Assembly (NCBI GenBank): GCA_003511825.1
Contig: DOIU01000073.1
Span: 1,902-7,849 of the forward strand
Direction of reading: 5' to 3'
Source of the DNA: Gammaproteobacteria bacterium
GTDB lineage: Bacteria; Pseudomonadota; Gammaproteobacteria; Granulosicoccales; Granulosicoccaceae
Length of the DNA: 5,948 nt
Position numbers and translations under genes: made by a program. Each line of letters starts with the position of its first letter. Positions within the stretch are counted from its first letter, which is position 1. Positions 1 to 5,831 of the stretch are shown one piece after another. Under the pieces are notes generated by a model. That model was not told where the DNA came from. It saw only the letters and a program-made list of their open reading frames with translations, and searched no databases.

Positions 1-2279
1 GTTCCCCCCAATGCCGTGGCGAGCAAGTCCTGTAACGCAGCGATGCTCAAGCCATAACGCGCCATCGCCTCACGTTTGGGTTTTATCGTCATCACGGGTA
101 AGCCGGTGGTCTGCTCAACGCCTACATCCGCAGCGCCAGGCACAGTACCGATCACCTTGCCTATCTGCTCGCCGAGTGCGATAAGCTGCTCAAAATCATC
201 ACCAAAGACTTTCACCGCCACTTCAGAGCGCACCCCGGAAATCAGCTCGTTAAAGCGCATTTGTATCGGTTGTAAAAACTCATAACGATTGCCGGGGATG
301 GGTGTCACCACAGCCTCTAACTCAGCGACAAGTTGCGCTTTTGTCTTGCTGGGGTCTGGCCACTCATCGCGAGGTTTAAGGATGATGAAATTGTCTGAAA
401 CACTGGGCGGCATCGGATCAGTCGCCACTTCGCCCGTGCCGGTCTTGGCAAACACCCGTTCGACCTCTGGTAGCTCATTAATCACGGGTTCAAGGACTTT
501 TTGCATCTGGATGGCCTCAGTCAACGAGGTGCCGGGAATGCGTAGCGCATGCATGGCAATATCCCCTTCATCGAGATTCGGCACAAACTCGGAGCCAAGT
601 TTTGGAATCAGGAAACCAGAACAGACCACCAGCGCAACAGCCAGCGCAACCACAAGCCAGCGCAGTTTCAGCGACAGTGCCAAAACGGGTTTGTAGAGAA
701 ACAGCGCACTCTGCACGACGACATTCTTTTTCTCTTTAATCGGCTTTTTAAACAGCAGTGCGACACCGGCGGGGATGAAAGTAATGGATAAAAGCATCGC
801 ACTGAGCAACGCAATCACCACCGTGATCGCCATTGGATGGAACATTTTCCCTTCCACGCCGCTGAGCGCGAAGATCGGCAGGTAGACGGCGGTAATAATA
901 AATACACCAAACAATGCCGGGCGGATCACCTCGCGGGTTGCGTCGAAAACAATCGCCAAGCGTTCTTTGAGTGACAGCTCACCCTGCTGTGAATCTTCAT
1001 CTCTCCAGGCACTGCTCAAACGGCGCATACAGTTTTCGACAATGATCACTGCGCCATCGACAATCAGGCCAAAATCCAGCGCGCCCAGACTCATGAGGTT
1101 GGCACTGGTTTTGGTCTGCACCATGCCGGTGATGGTCATTAACATGGCGATTGGGATAACTGCAGCGGTTAGCAGTGCGGCACGGATATTGCCCAAAAAC
1201 AGGAACAGCACAATGATCACCAGCAGCGCACCTTCGAGCAGATTTTTCTGCACCGTCGCCAGTGTTTTATCTACCAGAGAAGTACGGTTATAGACCGCCG
1301 TGACGGTAATGCCATCCGGCAGGCTGGTTTTAATGGCCTCCAGTTTATTGGCGACATCATTGGCAACGGTGCGGCTGTTTTCGCCAATCAGCATAAAGAC
1401 CGTACTCATCACCACTTCGCGACCATTCTGGGTGGCGGCACCGGAACGTAGCTCCTTACCCAGGCTGACGCTGGCCACGTCTTTAATACGCACCGGAATG
1501 CCCTGATGCTGGCGGATCACAATACTTTCCAGATCCGTCAGGGTACTGGCCTGGCCGGGGACGCGCATCAACCACTGCGCACCCTTGTGTTCGATAAAAC
1601 CAGCACCACGGTTATCGTTGTTGTTTTGGATCGCCTCAATAACCTCGTTGAAGCGCATTTTGTAAGCCAGTAATCTGGCAGGATCAGGTGCCACCAGAAT
1701 CTCTTTCTTAAAGCCGCCAATGGGGTTAATTTCCGCCACACCTGTAACCCGCATTAACTGTGGACGAATAATCCAGTCGTGGGCTGAGCGTAGATCCATC
1801 GGTGTTATCGGGCTGCCATCGCTGTTTCTGGCATCTGGCTCGGCATCGACGGTGAACATAAAAACCTCACCCAGTCCGGTTGCAATTGGGCCAAGCGTTG
1901 GCTCCAGAGAAGCGGGTAAATCACCTTTGGCAGTGCTCAGGCGTTCGCTGACCAGCTGCCGCGCAAAATAGATGTCCGTACCTTCTTCAAATACCACCGT
2001 GACTTGCGATAAACCGTAGCGTGAGACAGAGCGTGTATAGGAGAGTTTCGGCATACCCGCCATCGCGGTCTCTAGCGGAAAACTCACCCGCTGTTCGGCT
2101 TCCAGCGGCGTGTAACCGGGCGCTGCGGTATTGATGACCACCTGAACATTGGTGATATCGGGCACGGCATCAATCGGTAGTTGGGTAAATTTCCACGCAC
2201 CCAGTCCCATTACTATCAGGACGAGCATCATCACCAACCCGCGACGGGCGAGTGCAAACTTGATAATTGCTTCTAGCAT
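1..2279 (-). CDS. czcA: CzcA-type heavy-metal RND efflux pump, inner-membrane subunit (3' end cut by window edge)
   Basis: This is the proton-driven pump of a tripartite zinc/cobalt/cadmium exporter (HME-RND family). I translated the frame codon by codon: 759 codons without a stop, open at the left edge; family members are about 1,040 residues, so the last part of the second periplasmic domain and the C-terminal helices are missing. Visible are the N-terminal helix (about residues 9-28), a first periplasmic porter region, YNRTSLVD at about 330-337 before TM2, and TM4 with DFGxxxDGAxxxVEN at 402-416. Asp402, Asp408 and Glu415 fall at the numbers reported as essential in Cupriavidus CzcA. This signature defines class HME1 (Zn, Co, Cd). 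FVPNLDEGD at 565-573 opens the second periplasmic domain. His577, Val627 and Glu678 stand where CusA has its copper-binding methionines. The ATG at 2279 has AAAGGTGA upstream at good spacing. A 216-base gap separates it from czcB. Family assignment is very secure; exact substrate is inferred. Confidence 0.96.
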   Translation of the reverse strand, partial: MLEAIIKFALARRGLVMMLVLIVMGLGAWKFTQLPIDAVPDITNVQVVINTAAPGYTPLEAEQRVSFPLETAMAGMPKLSYTRSVSRYGLSQVTVVFEEGTDIYFARQLVSERLSTAKGDLPASLEPTLGPIATGLGEVFMFTVDAEPDARNSDGSPITPMDLRSAHDWIIRPQLMRVTGVAEINPIGGFKKEILVAPDPARLLAYKMRFNEVIEAIQNNNDNRGAGFIEHKGAQWLMRVPGQASTLTDLESIVIRQHQGIPVRIKDVASVSLGKELRSGAATQNGREVVMSTVFMLIGENSRTVANDVANKLEAIKTSLPDGITVTAVYNRTSLVDKTLATVQKNLLEGALLVIIVLFLFLGNIRAALLTAAVIPIAMLMTITGMVQTKTSANLMSLGALDFGLIVDGAVIIVENCMRRLSSAWRDEDSQQGELSLKERLAIVFDATREVIRPALFGVFIITAVYLPIFALSGVEGKMFHPMAITVVIALLSAMLLSITFIPAGVALLFKKPIKEKKNVVVQSALFLYKPVLALSLKLRWLVVALAVALVVCSGFLIPKLGSEFVPNLDEGDIAMHALRIPGTSLTEAIQMQKVLEPVINELPEVERVFAKTGTGEVATDPMPPSVSDNFIILKPRDEWPDPSKTKAQLVAELEAVVTPIPGNRYEFLQPIQMRFNELISGVRSEVAVKVFGDDFEQLIALGEQIGKVIGTVPGAADVGVEQTTGLPVMTIKPKREAMARYGLSIAALQDLLATALGG

Positions 2280-2296
2280 GATGAGTCACCTTTAGA
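2280..2296 (-). promoter_or_regulatory. Ribosome-binding site of czcA
   Basis: Read on the minus strand, CTAAAGGTGACTCATC directly precedes the ATG at 2279. AAGGTG is a good Shine-Dalgarno match about 7 bases from the start. It lies outside the large hairpin arms, so it should stay accessible when the hairpin forms. It decides the czcA start together with family-typical residues after the Met (LEAIIKFALARRGLV). Confidence 0.7.
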
Positions 2297-2328
2297 GGTC
2301 GTAAGATGAGTGATGGTGAAGTTTTCTC

Positions 2329-2390
2329 GTTCCCATGCTCCTGCGTGGGAATGCGTATCGGTATGGGTTCCCACGCAGGAGCATGGGAAC
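2329..2390. repeat. REP/BIME-like inverted repeat, two 23-base arms
   Basis: The arms 2329-2351 and 2368-2390 are perfect reverse complements around a 16-base spacer, in which four further pairs (2354-2357 with 2362-2365, one a G-T) can form. Each arm is itself an imperfect palindrome, TTCCCATGC, four bases, then GCGTGGGAA, with one mismatch. This two-level symmetry is typical of dispersed REP/BIME-type or small MITE-like elements. From memory it resembles TTCCCACGC...GCGTGGGAA repeats common in gammaproteobacteria, but I could not search. Transcribed within the czc mRNA it would form a very stable stem between czcB and czcA. There is no T-tract on either side, so it is not a standard intrinsic terminator. 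Confidence 0.85.
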
Positions 2391-2429
2391 CAGGAAGGCA
2401 GTGGATTACCTTTGGTGGTCGCCTTTGTT

Positions 2430-2459
2430 GGCATCGAGATGCCGACTTCCGTGCTGGAA
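2430..2459. repeat. Pair of small palindromes beside the large hairpin
   Basis: GGCATCGAGATGCC at 2430-2443 is a 6-base perfect stem with two central bases. It is followed at 2447-2459 by TTCC, five bases, GGAA. They lie 40-70 bases from the large inverted repeat and may belong to the same inserted element or be remnants of another dispersed repeat. Function is unknown. Confidence 0.45.
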
Positions 2460-2495
2460 TAACGGGATGAGTAGTAGTGCTTAAACCTGGAAACA

Positions 2496-3791
2496 TTAGT
2501 GGTCATGAGACGCTCCCGATTTCTCGATATCGGCCTTGATGACATAGCTGTTTTCGCTGACATAGCGGGTGCCGGGTTCCAGGCCACCCAGCACCTCTGC
2601 CCATTCGCCTGCCTGCAAACCCAGTTCCAGCATACGGACTTCGTATTCCTCACCGATTTGCGCATAGACCACGGTGAAATCCCGGAAGGCTTGCAGCCCG
2701 GTGCGTTTTACTGCCAGATCGGCGGCATGTTCGCCAACGGTGATGCTGGCAGTAACGTGACTTCCCGGGCGTAGCTGGCCATTTTCATTCTCCAGCACGA
2801 CGCGAACATTCACGGCTTGATTCGCCTGTGCCAGCAGATCAATTCGGCCCACTTTCCCGGTGAAGCTCTGACCACTACTGGTATCTGTGACAGTGACCGC
2901 CGCGCCCACTTTGACTTGCGCCAGATCGCCAGGGAAGACCGACAGCTCTGCCCACACCGAGCGAGTATCCATAAGGGTAAATAATTGCCGACCGGCCGTT
3001 TGTTCACCGACATTGGCATTGCGCTGGGTGATTACGCCACTCATCGGTGCGGTAATGCTAAAGCGTTGCAGGCTTTCGTTGCTTTCAACGCTGGCGAGTT
3101 TTTGGCCTTTGCGAACGGACTCACCCTGCGAGACTGAGACCGATTTAATCGCACCATCAAAACGGGCCGTGATATTGCTGAGCCGCTCACTGTTGGCGGC
3201 AATCTGTCCGTACACACTGATGGTTTTTTGCATGACGATGCCAGCGGCGACCGCAGTGCCGATTTCCAGGGATTCGGCAACGGCTGTGGCGATTTTGGTA
3301 CGACCCTCAAAATTGTCGTATTCCCAGTGATGGGTCACGCCGTCATGGGTGGCATTGATGGTGACGACAAAGGAGTGTGGTTCGTAGATCACTGTATCGC
3401 CGCGTAACGCATCGCCTTTTTGTGCAAAGTGAATATTATCCACCTTGCCACCCAAACGGCTGAGTTTAATATTAAGCGTCACTTCCTCCGGACTCAGTGC
3501 CTTGCCGTTTTTCGTTGCCCAGGCACGAAACTCCGGTTGTACACCGGTTTTGAAAATAGCCAGTTCAAGGGTGAAATCGCCCTCTTTTAATAAGCGTCCA
3601 TGATGTGGGCCCTTTTCTGGCTCTACTTCAGCGACATCGCCATGATCGCCATGATCGCCATGAGAGGAGTGCGCATCACCATGAGAGGAGTGCGCATGTT
3701 CAGAATTTGTACCACCGCAAGCGGTCAAAAATGCTATGGATAGCAGGGGCAGCAGTGTGTGTTTGAGCGTGTGCTTCATTGTGTTATTCAT
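2496..3791 (-). CDS. czcB: CzcB-type periplasmic adaptor (membrane fusion) lipoprotein with histidine-rich N-terminus
   Basis: This 431-residue adaptor links pump and outer-membrane channel and may hand metal to the pump. A lipoprotein signal is visible: hydrophobic stretch 13-24 and lipobox LTAC with Cys25. Residues 32-64 hold nine histidines in AHSSHGD and HGD repeats, a likely zinc-binding tail. Residues about 61-168 (GPHHGRLL to WEYDNFEGRTKIA) match the extra N-terminal domain seen in CzcB proteins. The biotinyl/lipoyl-like domain halves are about 208-238 (ITARFDGAIKSVSVSQGESV) and 244-272 (FSITAPMSGVITQRNANVGE), with only NESLQR-like sequence between them, so the long alpha-hairpin is essentially absent. 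A beta-barrel (about 277-354) and membrane-proximal domain follow; the tail ends SHDH. The start at 3791 has only a weak GAG upstream; Met5 (3779) is an alternative and keeps the lipobox. The 9-base gap from czcC suggests translational coupling. Confidence 0.95.
   Translation of the reverse strand: MNNTMKHTLKHTLLPLLSIAFLTACGGTNSEHAHSSHGDAHSSHGDHGDHGDVAEVEPEKGPHHGRLLKEGDFTLELAIFKTGVQPEFRAWATKNGKALSPEEVTLNIKLSRLGGKVDNIHFAQKGDALRGDTVIYEPHSFVVTINATHDGVTHHWEYDNFEGRTKIATAVAESLEIGTAVAAGIVMQKTISVYGQIAANSERLSNITARFDGAIKSVSVSQGESVRKGQKLASVESNESLQRFSITAPMSGVITQRNANVGEQTAGRQLFTLMDTRSVWAELSVFPGDLAQVKVGAAVTVTDTSSGQSFTGKVGRIDLLAQANQAVNVRVVLENENGQLRPGSHVTASITVGEHAADLAVKRTGLQAFRDFTVVYAQIGEEYEVRMLELGLQAGEWAEVLGGLEPGTRYVSENSYVIKADIEKSGASHDH
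3633..3697 (-). repeat. In-frame tandem repeats encoding the CzcB histidine-rich tail
   Basis: An 18-base sequence starting CATGAGAGGAG (plus strand) occurs identically at 3659-3676 and 3680-3697, a 21-base period encoding two AHSSHGD units. Beside it CATGATCGC occurs at 3641-3649 and 3650-3658, a 9-base period encoding HGD, with a related degenerate unit at 3633-3640. The near-identity at the DNA level points to recent slippage or duplication that lengthened the metal-binding tail without changing frame. Confidence 0.8.
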
Positions 3792-3800
3792 TTTGTGATC

Positions 3801-5111
3801 TCATGGGTTTGACCGTTTTGGTTGCGCCATGCGCACGCCCGTCAGTCGTTCAATTTCGATAATGTTACGGTGCGCATCAATGCTAGCTTCAACCAACGTA
3901 TTTTGTGCATCCAGCAATTCCGCTTGGACGCTACGCAGCTCCAGATAGCTGTAACGCCCTAGTCGGTAGGCTCTGCGGGTCTCGCTCAGTGCCTGTTCAA
4001 GCGGGGGGATAATCTCGCCACGCACAGCCTCGATCACATGCAGGCTGTGTTGCAATTCTTCGACCATCACATAGAGCGCGGTTTCGATGCGAATCCGTAC
4101 CGCCTGCTCGTCATGGCTGGTTTTCACCAGATTGGCACGTGCGGCGGCGATACGCCCCGGATTACGGGTGTTTTTACCAAAAGGGATGCTAAAGCCAGCC
4201 ACCAGCGACTGGTCATCACCCTCATTGCTATGCCGAATCCCTGCATTGACGCGCCAACTGGGTTTGTCCCGCGCCTGCGCTAGCTGTAATTGTGCCTTTT
4301 TCAACAGCTGATCTGACACCAGTCGGGTGAACTCCGGGTTCTGTGGCAACTGCGATTTGAGTGTTTCAAATGAGGCGACCTGGGGAAGCTGCGTAATATC
4401 GCCCTCGACCCGCGAAAATGTCGGCGTCGTTTCACCCCATTGAGCTGCCAGGCGGCGATTCGCAGACAGCAGTTCGTGCTCAATGTCCTCACGTTCCAGT
4501 TTTCTGCGCGCCAATTCAGCTTGCGCTCTGGACAACTCAGCTTTAGGGGTCTTGCCTGCCTTCACCCGCTTGCGCACGGATTGAACGGTTTCTTCTGCCA
4601 GTTGAATGGTCTTATCAATATTCACCTCTCGCGCCTGATGCGCCAGACTGAACAGGTAAAGACGTGCCGTTTCAGCCGCCGCATCCAGCTGTTGAATATC
4701 GGCTTCAACCTCGATCAGCGAAGCCCCCGCACGTGCGGCATCAATAGTGTGCTGGCGGACACCGCGCTCCAGCACCCAGCCAATACTGAGAGTCGCCTGG
4801 GCACTGTCCAGCCCCTGGTTATTACCTGTACCCAACACATTTTCCAGCTCGAAAGTAAGTTCAGGACTGGGAGCCAACCCTGCCTGCTGCACCCGCCCTT
4901 GCTGTGCTTGCAATTGAAAATCAAAAGCCCTCAGGTTCGGATTATGTTCAATGGTTTTAATCACCGCCTGCTGCAAACTGATGCTGCGCATGTCAACCGC
5001 TGAATCAGAGGCAACAGCAGCACCGCTCGTCGTGATTGAACTCAGTAACAGTAAACAAAATGTGGCTGAGCGTGCAGTGATGGGTTCAGGCATAAAAAAA
5101 GATAGCCTCAT
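3801..5111 (-). CDS. czcC: CzcC-type outer-membrane efflux channel (TolC family)
   Basis: This 436-residue protein is the outer-membrane channel of the exporter, predicted to form a trimeric beta-barrel with a periplasmic alpha-helical tunnel. A type I signal peptide is visible: basic start, hydrophobic run 16-28 and an AVA|S cleavage site after about residue 34. No lipobox cysteine is present (Cys19 sits inside the hydrophobic run), unlike lipidated CusC/OprM relatives. Two outer-membrane-efflux repeats follow: about 44-222, with LQQAVIKTIEHNPNLRAF and the turn RVKAGKTPKAELSRAQAEL (182-200), and about 247-425, with VNAGIRHSNEGDDQSLVAGF (288-307) and the matching turn YRLGRYSYLELRSVQAELL (382-400). 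This internal duplication is the family hallmark. Length is normal. The ATG at 5111 has GAGGAG seven bases upstream, which favours it over Met7. It is the first czc structural gene, 248 bases downstream of the histidine-rich gene, and runs almost directly into czcB. Confidence 0.95.
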   Translation of the reverse strand: MRLSFFMPEPITARSATFCLLLLSSITTSGAAVASDSAVDMRSISLQQAVIKTIEHNPNLRAFDFQLQAQQGRVQQAGLAPSPELTFELENVLGTGNNQGLDSAQATLSIGWVLERGVRQHTIDAARAGASLIEVEADIQQLDAAAETARLYLFSLAHQAREVNIDKTIQLAEETVQSVRKRVKAGKTPKAELSRAQAELARRKLEREDIEHELLSANRRLAAQWGETTPTFSRVEGDITQLPQVASFETLKSQLPQNPEFTRLVSDQLLKKAQLQLAQARDKPSWRVNAGIRHSNEGDDQSLVAGFSIPFGKNTRNPGRIAAARANLVKTSHDEQAVRIRIETALYVMVEELQHSLHVIEAVRGEIIPPLEQALSETRRAYRLGRYSYLELRSVQAELLDAQNTLVEASIDAHRNIIEIERLTGVRMAQPKRSNP

Positions 5112-5124
5112 TACAAAACTCCTC
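5112..5124 (-). promoter_or_regulatory. Ribosome-binding site of czcC
   Basis: On the minus strand GAGGAGTTTTGTA precedes the ATG at 5111. GAGGAG is a strong Shine-Dalgarno sequence at 7 bases spacing and fixes the czcC start; the same signal before czcB is much weaker. Confidence 0.75.
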
Positions 5125-5147
5125 GTGTACGCATGCCAGCAGCAGGC

Positions 5148-5175
5148 GTAACAAATAAAATTTAATAAAAGTCAA
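5148..5175 (-). promoter_or_regulatory. Possible promoter close to czcC (weak)
   Basis: On the minus strand TTGACT (5170-5175) is a good -35 box within an AT-rich stretch. The best -10 partner at 16 bases is TGTTAC (5148-5153), which matches the consensus at only three positions. Such a promoter would give a leader of about 30 bases. It is an alternative to, or could act with, the candidate at 5277-5305. Confidence 0.25.
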
Positions 5176-5192
5176 TTTTCGGCTTCACTTAA

Positions 5193-5209
5193 ACGATGCG
5201 GCGCATCGT
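5193..5209. promoter_or_regulatory. Perfect 7-bp hairpin/palindrome in the czcC leader
   Basis: ACGATGC, GGC, GCATCGT is a perfect 7-base stem with a 3-base loop, about 80 bases before the czcC start. In RNA it is followed by TTTAAG on the minus strand, too short a U-run for a confident terminator. It could be a regulator-binding site, a leader hairpin or a weak attenuator. Confidence 0.45.
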
Positions 5210-5257
5210 CAAGCAAAGGAGCGAAATCGAAAAAAACAGAGTGAGAGAGCTCTTCTG

Positions 5258-5270
5258 AGATTAATAATCT
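5258..5270. promoter_or_regulatory. 13-base palindrome at the predicted transcription start: operator candidate
   Basis: AGATTA, A, TAATCT is a perfect inverted repeat with a one-base centre. It sits 7 to 19 bases downstream of the TATAAA box, where a bound regulator would block or modulate RNA polymerase. I cannot match it to a named regulator. AT-rich palindromes of this size also arise by chance. Confidence 0.35.
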
Positions 5271-5276
5271 GACGGA

Positions 5277-5305
5277 TTTATAGCTATTTTAAAGACAATA
5301 ACCAA
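5277..5305 (-). promoter_or_regulatory. Candidate czcCBA promoter
   Basis: On the minus strand TTGGTT (5300-5305) and TATAAA (5277-5282) are 17 bases apart, the ideal spacing; the -10 box is strong and the -35 box poor, as in activator-dependent promoters. Transcription would begin near 5270, inside the palindrome at 5258-5270, leaving a leader of about 160 bases that includes the hairpin at 5193-5209. It lies just past the candidate terminator of the upstream gene. No experiment supports it. Confidence 0.4.
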
Positions 5306-5317
5306 AACCGTAGGGAG

Positions 5318-5341
5318 GCCTGATCGCGTAACGGATCAGGC
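5318..5341 (-). terminator. Candidate terminator hairpin after the histidine-rich gene
   Basis: GCCTGATC and GATCAGGC form a perfect 8-base stem with an 8-base loop, 19 bases past the stop of the histidine-rich gene. The minus-strand sequence after it (CTCCCTACGGTTTTGG) has a short T4 only 10 bases later, so it is an imperfect intrinsic terminator. It may cause partial termination between the first gene and czcC or protect an mRNA end. Confidence 0.4.
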
Positions 5342-5359
5342 AAAGATTCTCAGAATAAT

Positions 5360-5812
5360 TTAGTACTGTGGAGGTGCCCGTAAAGGCGGGGAAAGGAGAT
5401 AGTAACGATAAAGAATAAGTTTACTTTCCCGGTAGCGCTGAACCCGCTGTCGGGATGAAACAAAGATCATCAAAGTCAATAACAGGGAAGATAGTGTTAC
5501 CGCAAAAGCGCTGCTATTGATATTTTTCAAAATCCCATCAGGACTGATATCGACCTCGGACACCGCCCCATCATGATGGGTATCGTGAGAAATGTCGTGG
5601 GTGAAATGAGCCTGGCTCAAATGACGATGATCGCCAGCTTCATCAATGGTGTGGCTATGGCTATGCTGGTTATCCGACCCGTGATCCAGATGATGAATGT
5701 GCAACTTAACGCCTTGCGCACCAAGCAGTGCCACACAGAGCAACAAGCTCCACACTAGCAATGTCTGTCTACTCATCTGGCGAAAAGAATTCATTCTGCA
5801 TAGTTTATACAC
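5360..5812 (-). CDS. Small histidine-rich two-helix membrane protein, possible periplasmic metal sensor or buffer (CzcI-like position)
   Basis: I do not recognise a named family with certainty. The reading frame encodes 150 residues from a GTG at 5812. Residues 17-34 form a hydrophobic signal-anchor (LLVWSLLLCVALLGAQG). Residues 38-80 contain 14 histidines in clusters such as HIHHLDH, HSHSH, DHRH and DTHHD, mixed with Asp and Glu. Residues 101-119 form a second hydrophobic helix, followed by a basic segment and the tail SPPLRAPPQY. The likely topology puts the histidine loop in the periplasm with both ends cytoplasmic. This composition and its place directly upstream of czcCBA recall CzcI-type accessory proteins of metal operons, an inference only. 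Start is uncertain: GTG 5812, ATG 5794 or ATG 5776, none with a clear ribosome-binding site; the last still leaves the whole first helix. A candidate promoter box overlaps the GTG, arguing for a later start. Confidence 0.75.
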   Translation of the reverse strand: MYKLCRMNSFRQMSRQTLLVWSLLLCVALLGAQGVKLHIHHLDHGSDNQHSHSHTIDEAGDHRHLSQAHFTHDISHDTHHDGAVSEVDISPDGILKNINSSAFAVTLSSLLLTLMIFVSSRQRVQRYRESKLILYRYYLLSPPLRAPPQY

Positions 5813-5831
5813 TCAAGCAAAAAAAAGGCAA
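5804..5831 (-). promoter_or_regulatory. Candidate promoter of the histidine-rich gene
   Basis: On the minus strand TTGCCT (5826-5831) and TATAAA (5804-5809) are 16 bases apart, with a T-rich spacer. Transcription would begin near 5797, at most a few bases before the ATG at 5794. That would make the message nearly leaderless or use the ATG at 5776. It would exclude the GTG at 5812 as a start. Confidence 0.4.

Larger units (their letters stand above)
2280..2495. other. czcB-czcA intergenic gap rich in inverted repeats
   Basis: The gap is 216 bases inside what should be a tightly packed operon (czcC and czcB are only 9 bases apart). It holds a long inverted repeat (2329-2390), a GGCATC/GATGCC palindrome (2430-2443) and a TTCC/GGAA mini-hairpin (2447-2459). 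A 14-base imperfect direct repeat (12 of 14 identical) lies at 2288-2301 and 2408-2421; the first copy includes the czcA ribosome-binding site. I see no convincing promoter for czcA. One reading frame crosses the whole gap on the minus strand (2273-2506), but its peptide looks like translated repeat and I do not call it a gene. Confidence 0.8.

Noticed and set aside
289..696. 135-codon open frame on the plus strand
   Set aside because: Antisense to the intact czcA frame and rich in Ser/Thr/Arg as expected for a shadow frame.
1..2279. czcA as a truncated pseudogene
   Set aside because: The frame is uninterrupted to the window edge and ends only because the sequence stops, so it is partial, not broken.
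2329..2390. Intrinsic terminator between czcB and czcA
   Set aside because: The stem is strong but neither strand has a T-tract after it, and czcA downstream has no convincing promoter of its own.
2170..2665. Two overlapping minus-strand open frames across the czcB-czcA gap
   Set aside because: Their peptides are mostly translated inverted repeat (SHAGAWE-like and VIPARKSASR-like strings) plus out-of-frame czcB and czcA; only the possible coupling role of the 2273-2506 frame is kept as a finding.
2887..3330. 147-codon open frame on the plus strand
   Set aside because: It is a shadow of czcB on the opposite strand, with serine/arginine/leucine-rich low-information sequence.
3633..3697. CRISPR-like array
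   Set aside because: The repeats are short, contiguous, without spacers, and lie in frame within the histidine-rich part of czcB.
4440..5003. 187-codon open frame on the plus strand
   Set aside because: It lies wholly antisense to czcC, whose family match, signal peptide and ribosome-binding site are clear; the antisense peptide resembles no family I know.
5229..5260. Terminator formed by the AGAGCTCT region followed by seven T on the minus strand
   Set aside because: AGAGCTCT has no room for a loop, and the alternative CAGA/TCTG stem is only four pairs; not stable enough to call.
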